64,000 bases of DNA from Vreelandella titanicae BH1. GTDB lineage: Bacteria > Pseudomonadota > Gammaproteobacteria > Pseudomonadales > Halomonadaceae. The translations under genes and the position numbers were made by a program. The DNA lies in contig NZ_AOPO01000001.1 in assembly GCF_000336575.1 (NCBI RefSeq), positions 558,001 through 622,000 of the forward strand, written 5' to 3'. This document shows positions 1 through 8,291 of the stretch, piece after piece (position 1 is the stretch's first letter; every line of letters begins with the position of its first letter). The notes beneath the pieces were generated by a model. The model was not told the DNA's origin. It did not search any database and was given only the letters and a program-made list of their open reading frames with translations.

Positions 1-30
1 GGGATGGAAAGCCATCGAGGGGGCGGTGCT

Positions 31-3000
31 ATGAGCGAACAATCGATTTGGGCCGGCTGGAAATTAACGCCTCCGATACAAGCAAGTACTGACGGCGAAG
101 CGTCGCGGCGCTATCAACGCGCACGCGAAAAATACAAAGAGCTGTCCTCAGCGCTAAATCAGCTAGAGGCTCGAGTGCCGGGGGCCATGGAAGGACGCCT
201 TGGATTGGACTTTCCTGAACGAGCTACCAGCGATGCGTTTGAGTCGCTTCACACGATCACAAGCCCACAAAAGCTACGCCAACAGCATAATTTTTTAGTG
301 AAAGGATTGGAGCGCGGCACGCGAGAACTGGATTGGCGAGTGAGTATTCCAAGCCCTATGGTCACGCTGCCACGCAAATCGCCACCAGTCACGACGGACT
401 CTTTTAGTCAGCTACACGGCTGGGATACCGCTGTAAACAAGCACGATCAATTATTGCCACCCACTAACCTTCGGCAGGATGAATTAAAAAAATGGCTGGC
501 GGGGCGTTTTTTATTTCAGCTGGTTCGCGAAGGCGCGTTACTCAATAAAGAGGGGTTAAAACAGGTTCCTACAGCCGTCGTTGACGGTATCGCGTTTGAG
601 AAGAACATGGCCTATCTAACGCTGAAAAAAGAACTTCAAGCCGGAAGATCCGGTAGCAAAAAGGAAACCAACTCGGCTAAAGCCTGTCTTGACGAGTCAC
701 CTGATAATATTTTGGAGTATGAACAACACTACCAATACAGACGCCTCTTTCTGAGCCCTATGAGTCAGCTTTTGCTACTGAATTACTACCAGCAACGTGG
801 TCGCAGCTGGCCGCCGTCTGACAGCGCCGAAGCGTGTCTACTTTATTACGCAAAACGCCTCTCCAGCGAACTGGCTAGAGTGAGGCTAACAGCGCTTCTT
901 TCCGTCGCAAAAACATCGGCATCGATGGAAATGCCGCCTCTCTTAACCCACTACGCTAGCCACGCAGACGCATCTTCATCGCTACGACCGAGCGCATGGC
1001 GTCGACTTGTCAGCCGACAGGTAGTGTCCGTTACTACAGATGAAGTAACCGAAGACGAGGAAGACACTCATCCAGCCTTTACTGTATTCCCGGCGCGTGG
1101 TCGCTCGTACCCTGATCAGCTTAAGAGATACAGACAGCTACAGGCCTGTTTTGCAGCCTCCTCATCTCGAAAAACAGGAAAAACCAAGGCCATTGCCAAC
1201 ATCAACACGTTCTTAGCCACACCCGAGCAAAACGGCGTCATGATGACGCTATTAGCGGCTTGGTGTAAAACGCTGATCCGTAAAGGAGGTCGAGTTAAAT
1301 CTACATTAACCATCAGTACAGTTGCCACCTACCTTTCTATTATTGCACGTCCGCTGATTACTCACGAACACACGATTGACGAGTTGGAAATCGCCACCAC
1401 CGATGAATGGGAAAAGCTTTACGAGACTGTGCTTAATGACGCTAAAACATCGGCCAGCCGCATCAGAACGCAAAGTCGTTTACGCGATTTTCATCATTAT
1501 TTATCCAACGCCTATGCTGTTCCGCCCATGGCGTTTGAGGCAGCTGGCCAGCAACAACGTCGCGTAGATGTGAATGTTATTACGCCCGCCGAATACCGTC
1601 GGGCGATCGCTATGATTGAATCGTCTAAACAGACTCAACGTTTCAAAACCATGCAACAACTTGCGTTGATACTTGGTTATCGACTAGGACTTCGCCGCAA
1701 TGAATGCGCCTCACTGCTTTTACATGACATAGCCTATCTGCCGGACAGACCTGAAATGTCAGGGGACGTCATCGTACGCGCGAACAAATTTCACAACGGC
1801 AAAAGCTACTCAGCAACACGACGACTACCACTATGGTTATTGATGCCGGAAGAACGAGCGCTGCTAACCGACTGGGTACAACAGCGCCGTGGCGAAGTTA
1901 CGACACGTTCCGTCGAAAAGCAGCTACTGTTTTGCCGTAGTGGAGACGGTAACTCATTGCTAGAAGACAACGTGCTTTTCAGGCCGATTCAGATCGCCCT
2001 CAAAGCCGTTAGTGGTGATAAGAATCTTCGTTATCACCACCTTCGCCACAGCTTCGTCACCTTTACGCTACTGCGATTGCTTGAACGAAGACCAGACGAA
2101 CTGCTGAGCAGCGAGTGGACTACCGATGATAACGGCCAAATTGCTTTGCCCAATGTCAGCGTTGATATATCTGACCTAGCAGGGTTACCGCCCTTGCACC
2201 GAACCTCCCGTAAGCGCTTATGGCAACTTGCACTATGGGCGGGGCATGCCAGCCCCGACGAAACACTCAGTTCGTATAGCCATTTACTAGATTGGGCGCT
2301 AGGAAAAACCCTAAACCAACAATTTGATCTAGCCCTAAGCATTGATCAGCAACTCACACTACTCAACCTGCCCTCCAAAACAGCGCTTACAAGTTGGCGT
2401 CATCGGCGGGGGCTTAAAGACCCCACCCTCGGGAGTGAGTTACTACAGCACCTACAAGATCAATGGCATGACTTTATGGCCGATTCTCTTAGTAAGACAG
2501 CGTGGAAGCCCTACCATGCACCTAGCCAGAATCCATTGAACATTGTACTGAAAACAAGTAGTAATTTTCCTGAAGTCACCGCGATTTATCAGAGCCTACG
2601 ACTCTTCGAACAGCTAGAGCATCATGGGATGTCCATGGGCGATGCAATAACACAAGTTACAAAACGTTTCGTACTCGACCCTGTAGAATTCCAAAGTTGG
2701 ATAGCAAGCGGGGAGTACCTTATGGCCCAAACAACTCGCCGAAGTAATCCTAAATTCAGCCGCAATAAAAACGTTAAACGAGGTGAGTTAATCGCATCCC
2801 AAAACATCTATATGCCTGAACTGAACAGCTGCATGGCCCCGCCCATAAAACCTCATGTGTTACGAGAAGCTGGGCAGTTTTTTCACAAATTGATGGATTG
2901 GTGTCCACAGAACATAGCAATTGCTGAAGTAGGCTCAACTCACCTGTTCCATTGTATGCAGCGAAGTACTGGACATATCACCCTCCCAGATGCGGAGTCT

Positions 3001-3315
3001 ATAAACGCTGTACTGGAACTTCTTCGGCCGTTGCGCTGTGTGAAACACACTTACCTAATCGTTGAAACCGGAGAAGGGGCCAAAGATAAACCGGTAAAAA
3101 ATTATTGGTCTAATGCCACTGACATTCCTCACAAACGTATCGAGCTTGTACCGACATCTTCATCCTCCGGCCGCACAAGGTACTGGTACGGCAATGTCAA
3201 TCTAAAAATCACGCGCGGTCATTACTCAGATCGTCAACAGCCGCTATGGGAAGCCTTTAGATTTGCTGTGTTTATGATGATGCTGGTGGGTGGTTTCAGA
3301 GTGTTTAATGTCTAG
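31..3315 (+). CDS. Very large tyrosine-recombinase-type integrase
   Basis: A DNA strand-exchange enzyme of the phage-integrase (tyrosine recombinase) type is the best reading. In the middle third the catalytic pattern is visible: the first Arg region LGYRLGLRRNEC near residue 552, the second box YHHLRHS near 668, and GHASPDETLSSYSH near 738 with the likely nucleophilic Tyr. It is about 1,094 residues against 300-450 for ordinary integrases, with long unassigned extensions on both sides. I chose the ATG at 31 because GAGGGGG lies about 7 bases upstream; an in-frame ATG at 4 lacks this. Recombinases this long usually sit in multi-gene transposition modules, so partner genes may lie left of the window (inference). 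The function of the roughly 340-residue C-terminal part is unknown to me. Confidence 0.75.
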   Translation: MSEQSIWAGWKLTPPIQASTDGEASRRYQRAREKYKELSSALNQLEARVPGAMEGRLGLDFPERATSDAFESLHTITSPQKLRQQHNFLVKGLERGTRELDWRVSIPSPMVTLPRKSPPVTTDSFSQLHGWDTAVNKHDQLLPPTNLRQDELKKWLAGRFLFQLVREGALLNKEGLKQVPTAVVDGIAFEKNMAYLTLKKELQAGRSGSKKETNSAKACLDESPDNILEYEQHYQYRRLFLSPMSQLLLLNYYQQRGRSWPPSDSAEACLLYYAKRLSSELARVRLTALLSVAKTSASMEMPPLLTHYASHADASSSLRPSAWRRLVSRQVVSVTTDEVTEDEEDTHPAFTVFPARGRSYPDQLKRYRQLQACFAASSSRKTGKTKAIANINTFLATPEQNGVMMTLLAAWCKTLIRKGGRVKSTLTISTVATYLSIIARPLITHEHTIDELEIATTDEWEKLYETVLNDAKTSASRIRTQSRLRDFHHYLSNAYAVPPMAFEAAGQQQRRVDVNVITPAEYRRAIAMIESSKQTQRFKTMQQLALILGYRLGLRRNECASLLLHDIAYLPDRPEMSGDVIVRANKFHNGKSYSATRRLPLWLLMPEERALLTDWVQQRRGEVTTRSVEKQLLFCRSGDGNSLLEDNVLFRPIQIALKAVSGDKNLRYHHLRHSFVTFTLLRLLERRPDELLSSEWTTDDNGQIALPNVSVDISDLAGLPPLHRTSRKRLWQLALWAGHASPDETLSSYSHLLDWALGKTLNQQFDLALSIDQQLTLLNLPSKTALTSWRHRRGLKDPTLGSELLQHLQDQWHDFMADSLSKTAWKPYHAPSQNPLNIVLKTSSNFPEVTAIYQSLRLFEQLEHHGMSMGDAITQVTKRFVLDPVEFQSWIASGEYLMAQTTRRSNPKFSRNKNVKRGELIASQNIYMPELNSCMAPPIKPHVLREAGQFFHKLMDWCPQNIAIAEVGSTHLFHCMQRSTGHITLPDAESINAVLELLRPLRCVKHTYLIVETGEGAKDKPVKNYWSNATDIPHKRIELVPTSSSSGRTRYWYGNVNLKITRGHYSDRQQPLWEAFRFAVFMMMLVGGFRVFNV

Positions 3316-3331
3316 ATATTTATTAGAATAC

Positions 3332-3367
3332 TATCCCCACCGCCTTTGCTAATAGGGGGTGGGGATA
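3332..3367 (+). repeat. 10-bp perfect inverted repeat after the large recombinase gene
   Basis: TATCCCCACC (3332-3341) and GGTGGGGATA (3358-3367) form a perfect 10-bp stem around a 16-base loop, 16 bases after the recombinase stop codon. No T-tract follows, so it is either a weak transcription terminator between the two convergent transcripts or part of an element end bound by the recombinase. I cannot tell which. Confidence 0.5.
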
Positions 3368-3401
3368 AGTTAAATAATGGATGGTGAAAGCCGTACCAAC
3401 C

Positions 3402-3686
3402 CTAACCGACCAACACCTCATAACAGGTGATGAAACAAAGCTTCTGACTAGCGAAATTCGCCCACTTAACGGTCACCTGAATGCGCTGGCCCATTAGCGG
3501 TACACCTTGCTCTGTAATATGGCGATCTGTGAGATAAAAACGGCAGTTCCCCTTTTCACAAATCAAATAAAGCGACCAAACCTGATGCTGCATCAACCAT
3601 TCAGGCCCCTCGACCCCAGCAACGTAAACCTCACCTTCAAACTGACGTCCTGCCTTCTGAGTAGTTATCTGCGATGTTACTGCCAT
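3402..3686 (-). CDS. Small protein of unknown function in the int operon
   Basis: I do not recognise this 94-residue protein. The start MAVTSQITTQ is chosen because GGGAGG lies about 7 bases before that ATG; an upstream in-frame ATG lacks one. It is a compact, beta-rich sequence with three Cys and no signal peptide or membrane span. Its start overlaps the stop of the preceding gene by 10 bases, so it is probably translated with the 106-residue protein and the integrase. Its place between two recombinase genes suggests a mobile-element accessory protein (inference). Confidence 0.55.
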   Translation of the reverse strand: MAVTSQITTQKAGRQFEGEVYVAGVEGPEWLMQHQVWSLYLICEKGNCRFYLTDRHITEQGVPLMGQRIQVTVKWANFASQKLCFITCYEVLVG

Positions 3687-3997
3687 GCTTGATCCTCCCA
3701 GGCCCACAATGTGCGCTCTAATTCCGCAAGAAGACGCGGGATCGCTTGGCGATTAGCGTCAAGGCCAAGTTGTTGAAGGGTGCGCCCTACCCAGGTCGTT
3801 AGCGCATCAAGGTTGCTGTTCTCTTGCCCATCACCAAGCCACATTACGAGCGCGCAGCCAGAAGCTAAGCTGGTGGCGGCGGCCAAGGACTCCGCCAAAC
3901 GCCGTTCAAGGCGTCGCTGAGATTGGATAGCTGCCGTAACGCGCATGGAGTGTTCGATAGCGTCGCGGTTCAATTTTAGAGTATTGAGCTGTTTCAT
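3677..3997 (-). CDS. Small helical protein of unknown function in the int operon
   Basis: A 106-residue protein I do not recognise. It is rich in Leu, Arg, Glu and Ala and predicted mostly helical, with a middle hydrophobic stretch (LASGCALVMWLGDG) that could be a buried helix. AGGAG lies 7 bases before the ATG. It begins 9 bases after the integrase stop and overlaps the next gene, so xis, int and these two genes look like one minus-strand transcript. A role in control of recombination or element maintenance is possible but unsupported by any motif. Confidence 0.55.
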   Translation of the reverse strand: MKQLNTLKLNRDAIEHSMRVTAAIQSQRRLERRLAESLAAATSLASGCALVMWLGDGQENSNLDALTTWVGRTLQQLGLDANRQAIPRLLAELERTLWAWEDQAWQ

Positions 3998-4006
3998 CGT
4001 CTTCTC

Positions 4007-5170
4007 CTAGGCGCGTTTCTGGTTAAGCATGCGCTCAAACGCAGAGCCGTCTTGGCGCGTTAGGTTGGGCACAAAGCGTGAGTAAACACGGAAAAGCATT
4101 TCCGTTGTGGTATGGCCCATCTGGCGTGCAATCCACTCGGGGCTCTCGCCTGCCGCCAACCATAATGTCGCCGCGGTATGGCGTGTCTGATAAGGCCGTC
4201 GCTTATTCATCCCAAGCTCTTCTAGCAACGGATACCAGACGCGCTTAGTGACGTTATGATGCGATAGCGCGGTGCCTTTACGCGTCGTGAAGACCAGACC
4301 TGTCTTCCCAGTGACTTCAAACTGAGCTTTCAAGGCATCAAAGACCGGCTGCGACATATCAATCGCACGAAAGGACCCATCGTTCTTAGTGGGCACAACC
4401 TTGCCGTTCACCATCGCTTGATGCACTAGAATCTGACGTCGGGAGAAATCCACATGCTCCCAGGTTAAGCCGTCAATCTCGCCCGTTCGCATGCCCGTGA
4501 AGAAGCGCACGGTGTAGTACTGACGAAAGTCGTCGCGGACGTTACTGATGATCCGCTGCACCTCATATAGGGAAAACGGTTCCACATCGGTACGTGGCAC
4601 ATTGAGCGATTTAATCCCGCGGTACGGTGAGCTAAACTCATAGCGGTCGGCGGCTTCATTCAACATCATGCGCAATGGCGTCATGATGTGGTTGATACGG
4701 CTAGCAGAGAGTTTCTTGCCGCTCCGGGTGTTTACTTTGGCGAGTGAGGCCCGGAACTCAAGAATCTCTGCACGGGTGATGCTGCCGACTTCCTTATGCC
4801 CTAACGCTGGCAAAATATGTCGATCCAGACATCCTTGCACGGTGATGATCTGTGACTCGCGCCATTCGATTTCTTTCTCCGCAAACCAAGTCTCAGCAAA
4901 GCCGCGCAGTAATGGCGTCGCTTGATAACCTCCTAAGGTAGTCAGTGCCCGCTTGCTTAACGTCTTTGCTCGTGGGCTATCCGGGAAGTAGCGCCCATAA
5001 TCAAACGAGCCCAGCGTAATCTCCGCTTCAATTTTCTCCAGAATCCGCTCTAGCTTTTTCCGGTTAGCCGCCGTGTTATCTAGTGACGTTTGTTCTCGGC
5101 AGCGTTTGCCTAAATAACGGAAGTCAAAGTACAGCTTTCCTGTTTCCTGGCGTGCAACAATTTTACCCAT
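4007..5170 (-). CDS. int: Phage-type tyrosine site-specific integrase
   Basis: Catalyses integration and excision of a mobile element by DNA cleavage through a phosphotyrosine. The 387-residue protein has a basic N-terminal arm-binding region (MGKIVARQETGKLYFDFRYL), a SAM-like core-binding segment around residues 80-180, and a C-terminal catalytic domain. Visible catalytic boxes are FFTGMRTGEIDGLTW, PYQTRHTAATL (Tyr in place of the usual first His, common in P4/lambdoid-like enzymes) and QMGHTTTEMLFRVYSRF with the nucleophile Tyr. The start at 5170 is set by GGGGAGG just upstream. It overlaps the excisionase-like gene by 8 bases, the usual xis-int arrangement. Confidence 0.88.
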   Translation of the reverse strand: MGKIVARQETGKLYFDFRYLGKRCREQTSLDNTAANRKKLERILEKIEAEITLGSFDYGRYFPDSPRAKTLSKRALTTLGGYQATPLLRGFAETWFAEKEIEWRESQIITVQGCLDRHILPALGHKEVGSITRAEILEFRASLAKVNTRSGKKLSASRINHIMTPLRMMLNEAADRYEFSSPYRGIKSLNVPRTDVEPFSLYEVQRIISNVRDDFRQYYTVRFFTGMRTGEIDGLTWEHVDFSRRQILVHQAMVNGKVVPTKNDGSFRAIDMSQPVFDALKAQFEVTGKTGLVFTTRKGTALSHHNVTKRVWYPLLEELGMNKRRPYQTRHTAATLWLAAGESPEWIARQMGHTTTEMLFRVYSRFVPNLTRQDGSAFERMLNQKRA

Positions 5171-5402
5171 GGCACACACCTCCCCCTGCCATTGGTACGC
5201 CAATACTTTCCTCTTTCGAGTGAAGCTGCATATCGCGCTCGATGGGCTCCCAAAGGTACAAAATCTTCCGGCCGCCAAACGGGCGGATGTAATGAATACC
5301 TTCAATAAAAACGTCATCTTTTAAACGTTCACGGATAGTGCGTGCATCGTATTTGATGCGCTCTGCAAGCTCACCCGTAGTTAAGTAGTGGATAGACATC
5401 AT
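5163..5402 (-). CDS. xis: Excisionase-like HTH protein
   Basis: A 79-residue DNA-binding protein. Residues 5-50 (LTTGELAERIKYDARTIRER onward) form a winged-helix/MerR-like helix-turn-helix that reads its site and a GGRKILYLW hairpin typical of phage excisionases and DNA-binding directionality factors. It lies immediately upstream of and overlaps int (ATGGGTAA overlap), which supports control of excision direction. The tail after residue 60 is low-complexity and Gly-rich. Confidence 0.75.
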   Translation of the reverse strand: MMSIHYLTTGELAERIKYDARTIRERLKDDVFIEGIHYIRPFGGRKILYLWEPIERDMQLHSKEESIGVPMAGGGVCHG

Positions 5403-5422
5403 ATGTGCTCTTTAGTGGATTT

Positions 5423-5482
5423 ATGTAGCTTACACGCTACATAATAGGCATTAAAAAGATGCTGTCAAGCGCATTTTGTAGC
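5423..5482. promoter_or_regulatory. Candidate operator between xis and the Xre regulator
   Basis: ATGTAGC (5423-5429) and GCTACAT (5436-5442) form a perfect 7-bp dyad around TTACAC. A further TGTAGC half-site lies at 5477-5482. The sites sit in the divergent promoter region between the xis-int operon and the Xre-type regulator, so the regulator or the excisionase is the natural binder (inference). Confidence 0.5.
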
Positions 5483-5553
5483 TTTTGCTCAACATAAGAT
5501 GCGGGAAGTTAAAATATTTGATAGGATGCAGCCAATTGATAAAGGCTACTTTC

Positions 5554-5799
5554 ATGATTCGATTTCGCTTAAAAGAGCTACTTGCTGAGAAAGGGTTTCA
5601 AGAAAATAGGCGGGTTACTATTGATGAAGTATCTCAGGCCACAGGCATCCATCGCACAACGCTGTCAAAAATCGCTAATCAGCGTGGTTACAACACGGGA
5701 ACGGAAAATGTTGATCGACTATGTGATTATTTTAAATGCAAGGTCGAAGACATCATCGAGCACGTCCCAATACCTGATAAGTCTGAACCAACAGCATAA
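5554..5799 (+). CDS. Xre/Cro-type HTH transcriptional regulator
   Basis: An 81-residue protein with one helix-turn-helix, VTIDEVSQATGIHRTTLSKI, followed by a conserved tail (NVDRLCDYFKCKVEDIIEHV) typical of the small YozG-like Xre regulators. I start it at MIRFRLKELL because the family begins there; the extra upstream codons look non-coding. Divergent from xis-int, it is probably the element's own repressor or control switch. Confidence 0.75.
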   Translation: MIRFRLKELLAEKGFQENRRVTIDEVSQATGIHRTTLSKIANQRGYNTGTENVDRLCDYFKCKVEDIIEHVPIPDKSEPTA

Positions 5800-6047
5800 C
5801 CGATGGAGTGGCTAATACTCAGATGCCACTTATCTCGACTCATGGAAGAAAAGAAGCCTAAATATTATAACGACGCTCGTGAAACCGATAACAATTGAGA
5901 GACTATCAAGGGGTAATACTAGGAAGAGGTAAACCGCTTAGGAATTGAAGTTTGATAGGGTTCCACAGATTTTATGATACTAGGTGAGGATTTATTTCCA
6001 TATTAATAAGGCAGCGACACAACCGCCCCTAAAGAATAAGACCTGCT

Positions 6048-7155
6048 TTAGCATTTCAGTAGCCAGACCTGTCTCAGGCGCTCCACGGTATGCGACCACT
6101 TTGGCGTGGTGGGTTTGCAGACCGTGTTCTGGTTGCCGAACAAGCCTACCTCGCTGAATGCATCGGTGCGCTCTACCGTATAAAGCCAGCGCACTGGTAC
6201 CAAGTACTCGGCGCTCTCTTCTTCATCATCACACTCTCGATAAAGGTGTGGGTACTCGCTAGCCGAAGCAAGCTCTAACAGCGTTTTAGCACCGTTTTCT
6301 GTGTCGAAGTGATACTCCGTAGCACGGAAGCGCTCGCCAATTACCTCACCGACCCCCACATAGCCCGTTTTCTGAATATTGACCCACACACGGTCGCCCT
6401 CTGAGAGCATTGAGAGAGTTTTGGAATACCACGCGGCGCCACCGCCTGCAATAAAGCCCAAACGCCGCGCTTGCTCCCATGGTCTTTCATCGCCAAAGGA
6501 GGCGTAAAACTCCCCGTTCCAGGGTCTTTATTGGTTTTTCTGTCTATGGGGTTAGTCGGCTCGTCCGGGTCGATCATCCAAGCGCGACTGAGATAACGAT
6601 TGCCGTTATCCTCAAACGCATTAAAGAACATGGCGTTAATCGGTAGCTGAGCATGCTCGTTGAGGTAGTTGATAATCCGTTCGCTGCTGGCATCTAGCTG
6701 CGTGGCGCCCACCACCAACTGATGGTTTTCATTGAGCGTGACACCGTCTAGTGATATACCGAATTTGGCCTCAAAGGCTTCTTCCAGCGTGGCGTAAGGG
6801 CGCGCATAGCGCTCAGCGAACTGTTGGTAAATATCGATTAACTGGTAATCCGTTAGTGTCACGATCCAGGGGGCGTAGTCGATAGCCTGAGCCACCACAT
6901 CACGCGGTGTCTTATCGCGCTTGAGCTCAATCACGATGACAGAGCCATTGGCGTCCACAGTAAGAAGATCAATCAACTTGTCGAAGCCAGTGCGCACCTG
7001 GCGGCCAATCAGCAGCCAGTCCTGATTTAGAATCGAGACATCCTGCATAACCGCTCTTCCAGCAGGCTTTCATGCGCCAGCCCCGCTGGGCGCAGCTTTT
7101 GCAGCAACGCGCCAGGAGTGCTCGCGAGTTTCCAGATGCCTTGTTCGATGGCCAT
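6048..7155 (-). pseudogene. Frameshifted PD-(D/E)XK/DUF91-like endonuclease-type gene
   Basis: Three segments in two frames rebuild one protein. The N-terminus (MAIEQGIWKLASTPGALL) starts at 7155; the frame shifts near 7049-7053 into the segment MQDVSILNQDWLLIGRQVRT; a second shift at the GGG run 6532-6534 leads to PWNGEFYASFGDERPWEQAR and then GFIAGGGAAWYSKTLSML to the end. Each junction is repaired by one extra base. The middle segment has a nuclease-like core (IDLLTVDANGSVIVIELKRD), resembling DUF91/NucS-like proteins; the C-terminal part resembles a nucleic-acid-binding module. It follows the abi gene on the same strand at the end of the restriction operon. Either it is decayed or the sequence has two single-base errors. 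Confidence 0.8.
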
Positions 7156-7199
7156 GTTAATTCGCTATCTTACAGGTGTTAAAAAGTGTTGTATTTCGA

Positions 7200-7280
7200 A
7201 ACGTGGGGGCCTAGTATTTACTGCAACACGGCCCCTATCGGTGAGACTGCCACGCAGTAGCATTGCTTAGGGGTTTTTTA
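7200..7280 (+). ncRNA. Candidate pseudoknotted small RNA next to the Abi HEPN gene
   Basis: On the plus strand, TACTGC (7219-7224) can pair with GCAGTA (7254-7259), and CCCCTA (7232-7237) with TAGGGG (7268-7273). The two helices interleave, giving an H-type pseudoknot. The second helix is followed at once by six T (7274-7279), an intrinsic terminator whose end overlaps the abi stop codon. A competing pairing, GGGGCC (7206-7211) with GGCCCC (7230-7235), would exclude the terminator helix. A weak promoter (CTTACA, 17 bases, TATTTC) ends near 7192. Structured RNAs are known next to abiF-type genes; assigning this one to that class is inference. The start of the RNA is approximate. Confidence 0.55.
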
Positions 7281-8291
7281 TTGCCTTGCTTCCCACTCCC
7301 ACTGCTCCCAACCTTCTATAATTCCCATACCTTTTAAATCCAGGCTTGCTTCGCGTAAATCGGGGAAACTGCCTAACAAGCCTGATAAGCGAGCCCACCA
7401 AGTGCTCGTCGGGTTAATCGTCATCAATAGATACTGAACAATGCATAGCAGTAAGAATGGGCGTGCCTGAACGTGCGAATCTTGCCAGCCCTGGAAAAAC
7501 AAGGTGGCTTCGTTATTGCCGGGTTTTCGTGGTTGGTCAGTCATATTGCGATTCCACAATCGACTGTGATGGGCGCAGACATTGCGTAAATAATTCAAGC
7601 TGCGCAGCCAAGAAGCGAATACGCGGCCATTGCTAATACCATAACGGACGGAAATGGCATCCTGCTCTTCCTCTCTCATTCCACCGAACAGATGCGAAAG
7701 CGTGCCAAAATCCCATACTTCACTGGCAATCCAGATCGGTAACGGTAAGCCATACTTCTTTTTATGGTGTTCAATAAACGTTTCCCGAGAACGGTTAATT
7801 AAACGCGCGTGACTTTCTTGCCACTTGTGCAGACGTGTTACGCCTGTTTTCTGATCGATTTTATAGGCAAACTCATCGTGCAGCAGTGCAGGGTTCAAAT
7901 AAACATACGGATCTAATCGCCCCAGCGTATGGGCAATATCTACCCTCAGCGCAACTTCGATACGCTCAAGGCCATCCAGCGCGAGAAGACGCAGCCGTTT
8001 ATCAAACACATAAAGGTCAACAGCCTGCTGAAAAGTCGTGCCGTGTTTAAACGTATCTAATGCTAGGTGATCCGTTTTGCCCTTTTTAAGCAGCGGCTTG
8101 CCGTGTTTATTTAAAGGCGTGCAGGCACCTGAACGCTGCCGGAAAGTGAACCAGTACCCGCTTAGCCGGTAGTAACCAATTCGTTGGAGGTGAGCCAACC
8201 CACGCTGGTCATCTGTGACCGTAAGGCCACGATCTTTGAGCTGCTGCAATTGCTCAAGATGGCTGAGCCAAGGCTTGGAGTAATCGGTCAT
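7278..8291 (-). CDS. Abi_2/AbiF-family HEPN RNase (abortive infection)
   Basis: A 337-residue protein of the Abi_2 (AbiD/AbiF) abortive-infection family, which carries a HEPN-type RNase fold. The N-terminus has the family signature LQRIGYYRLSGYW. Two RX4H motifs are visible: R116-VDIA-H121 and R236-NVCA-H241, the latter in LRNVCAHHSRLWNR, the usual catalytic motif. Its ATG overlaps the hsdS stop codon (ATGA), so it is translationally coupled to the type I restriction operon. The family is thought to cut RNA during phage infection or when deregulated; the trigger here may be restriction failure or phage anti-restriction (inference, by analogy with PrrC anticodon nuclease in a type I locus). 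Confidence 0.85.
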   Translation of the reverse strand: MTDYSKPWLSHLEQLQQLKDRGLTVTDDQRGLAHLQRIGYYRLSGYWFTFRQRSGACTPLNKHGKPLLKKGKTDHLALDTFKHGTTFQQAVDLYVFDKRLRLLALDGLERIEVALRVDIAHTLGRLDPYVYLNPALLHDEFAYKIDQKTGVTRLHKWQESHARLINRSRETFIEHHKKKYGLPLPIWIASEVWDFGTLSHLFGGMREEEQDAISVRYGISNGRVFASWLRSLNYLRNVCAHHSRLWNRNMTDQPRKPGNNEATLFFQGWQDSHVQARPFLLLCIVQYLLMTINPTSTWWARLSGLLGSFPDLREASLDLKGMGIIEGWEQWEWEARQ

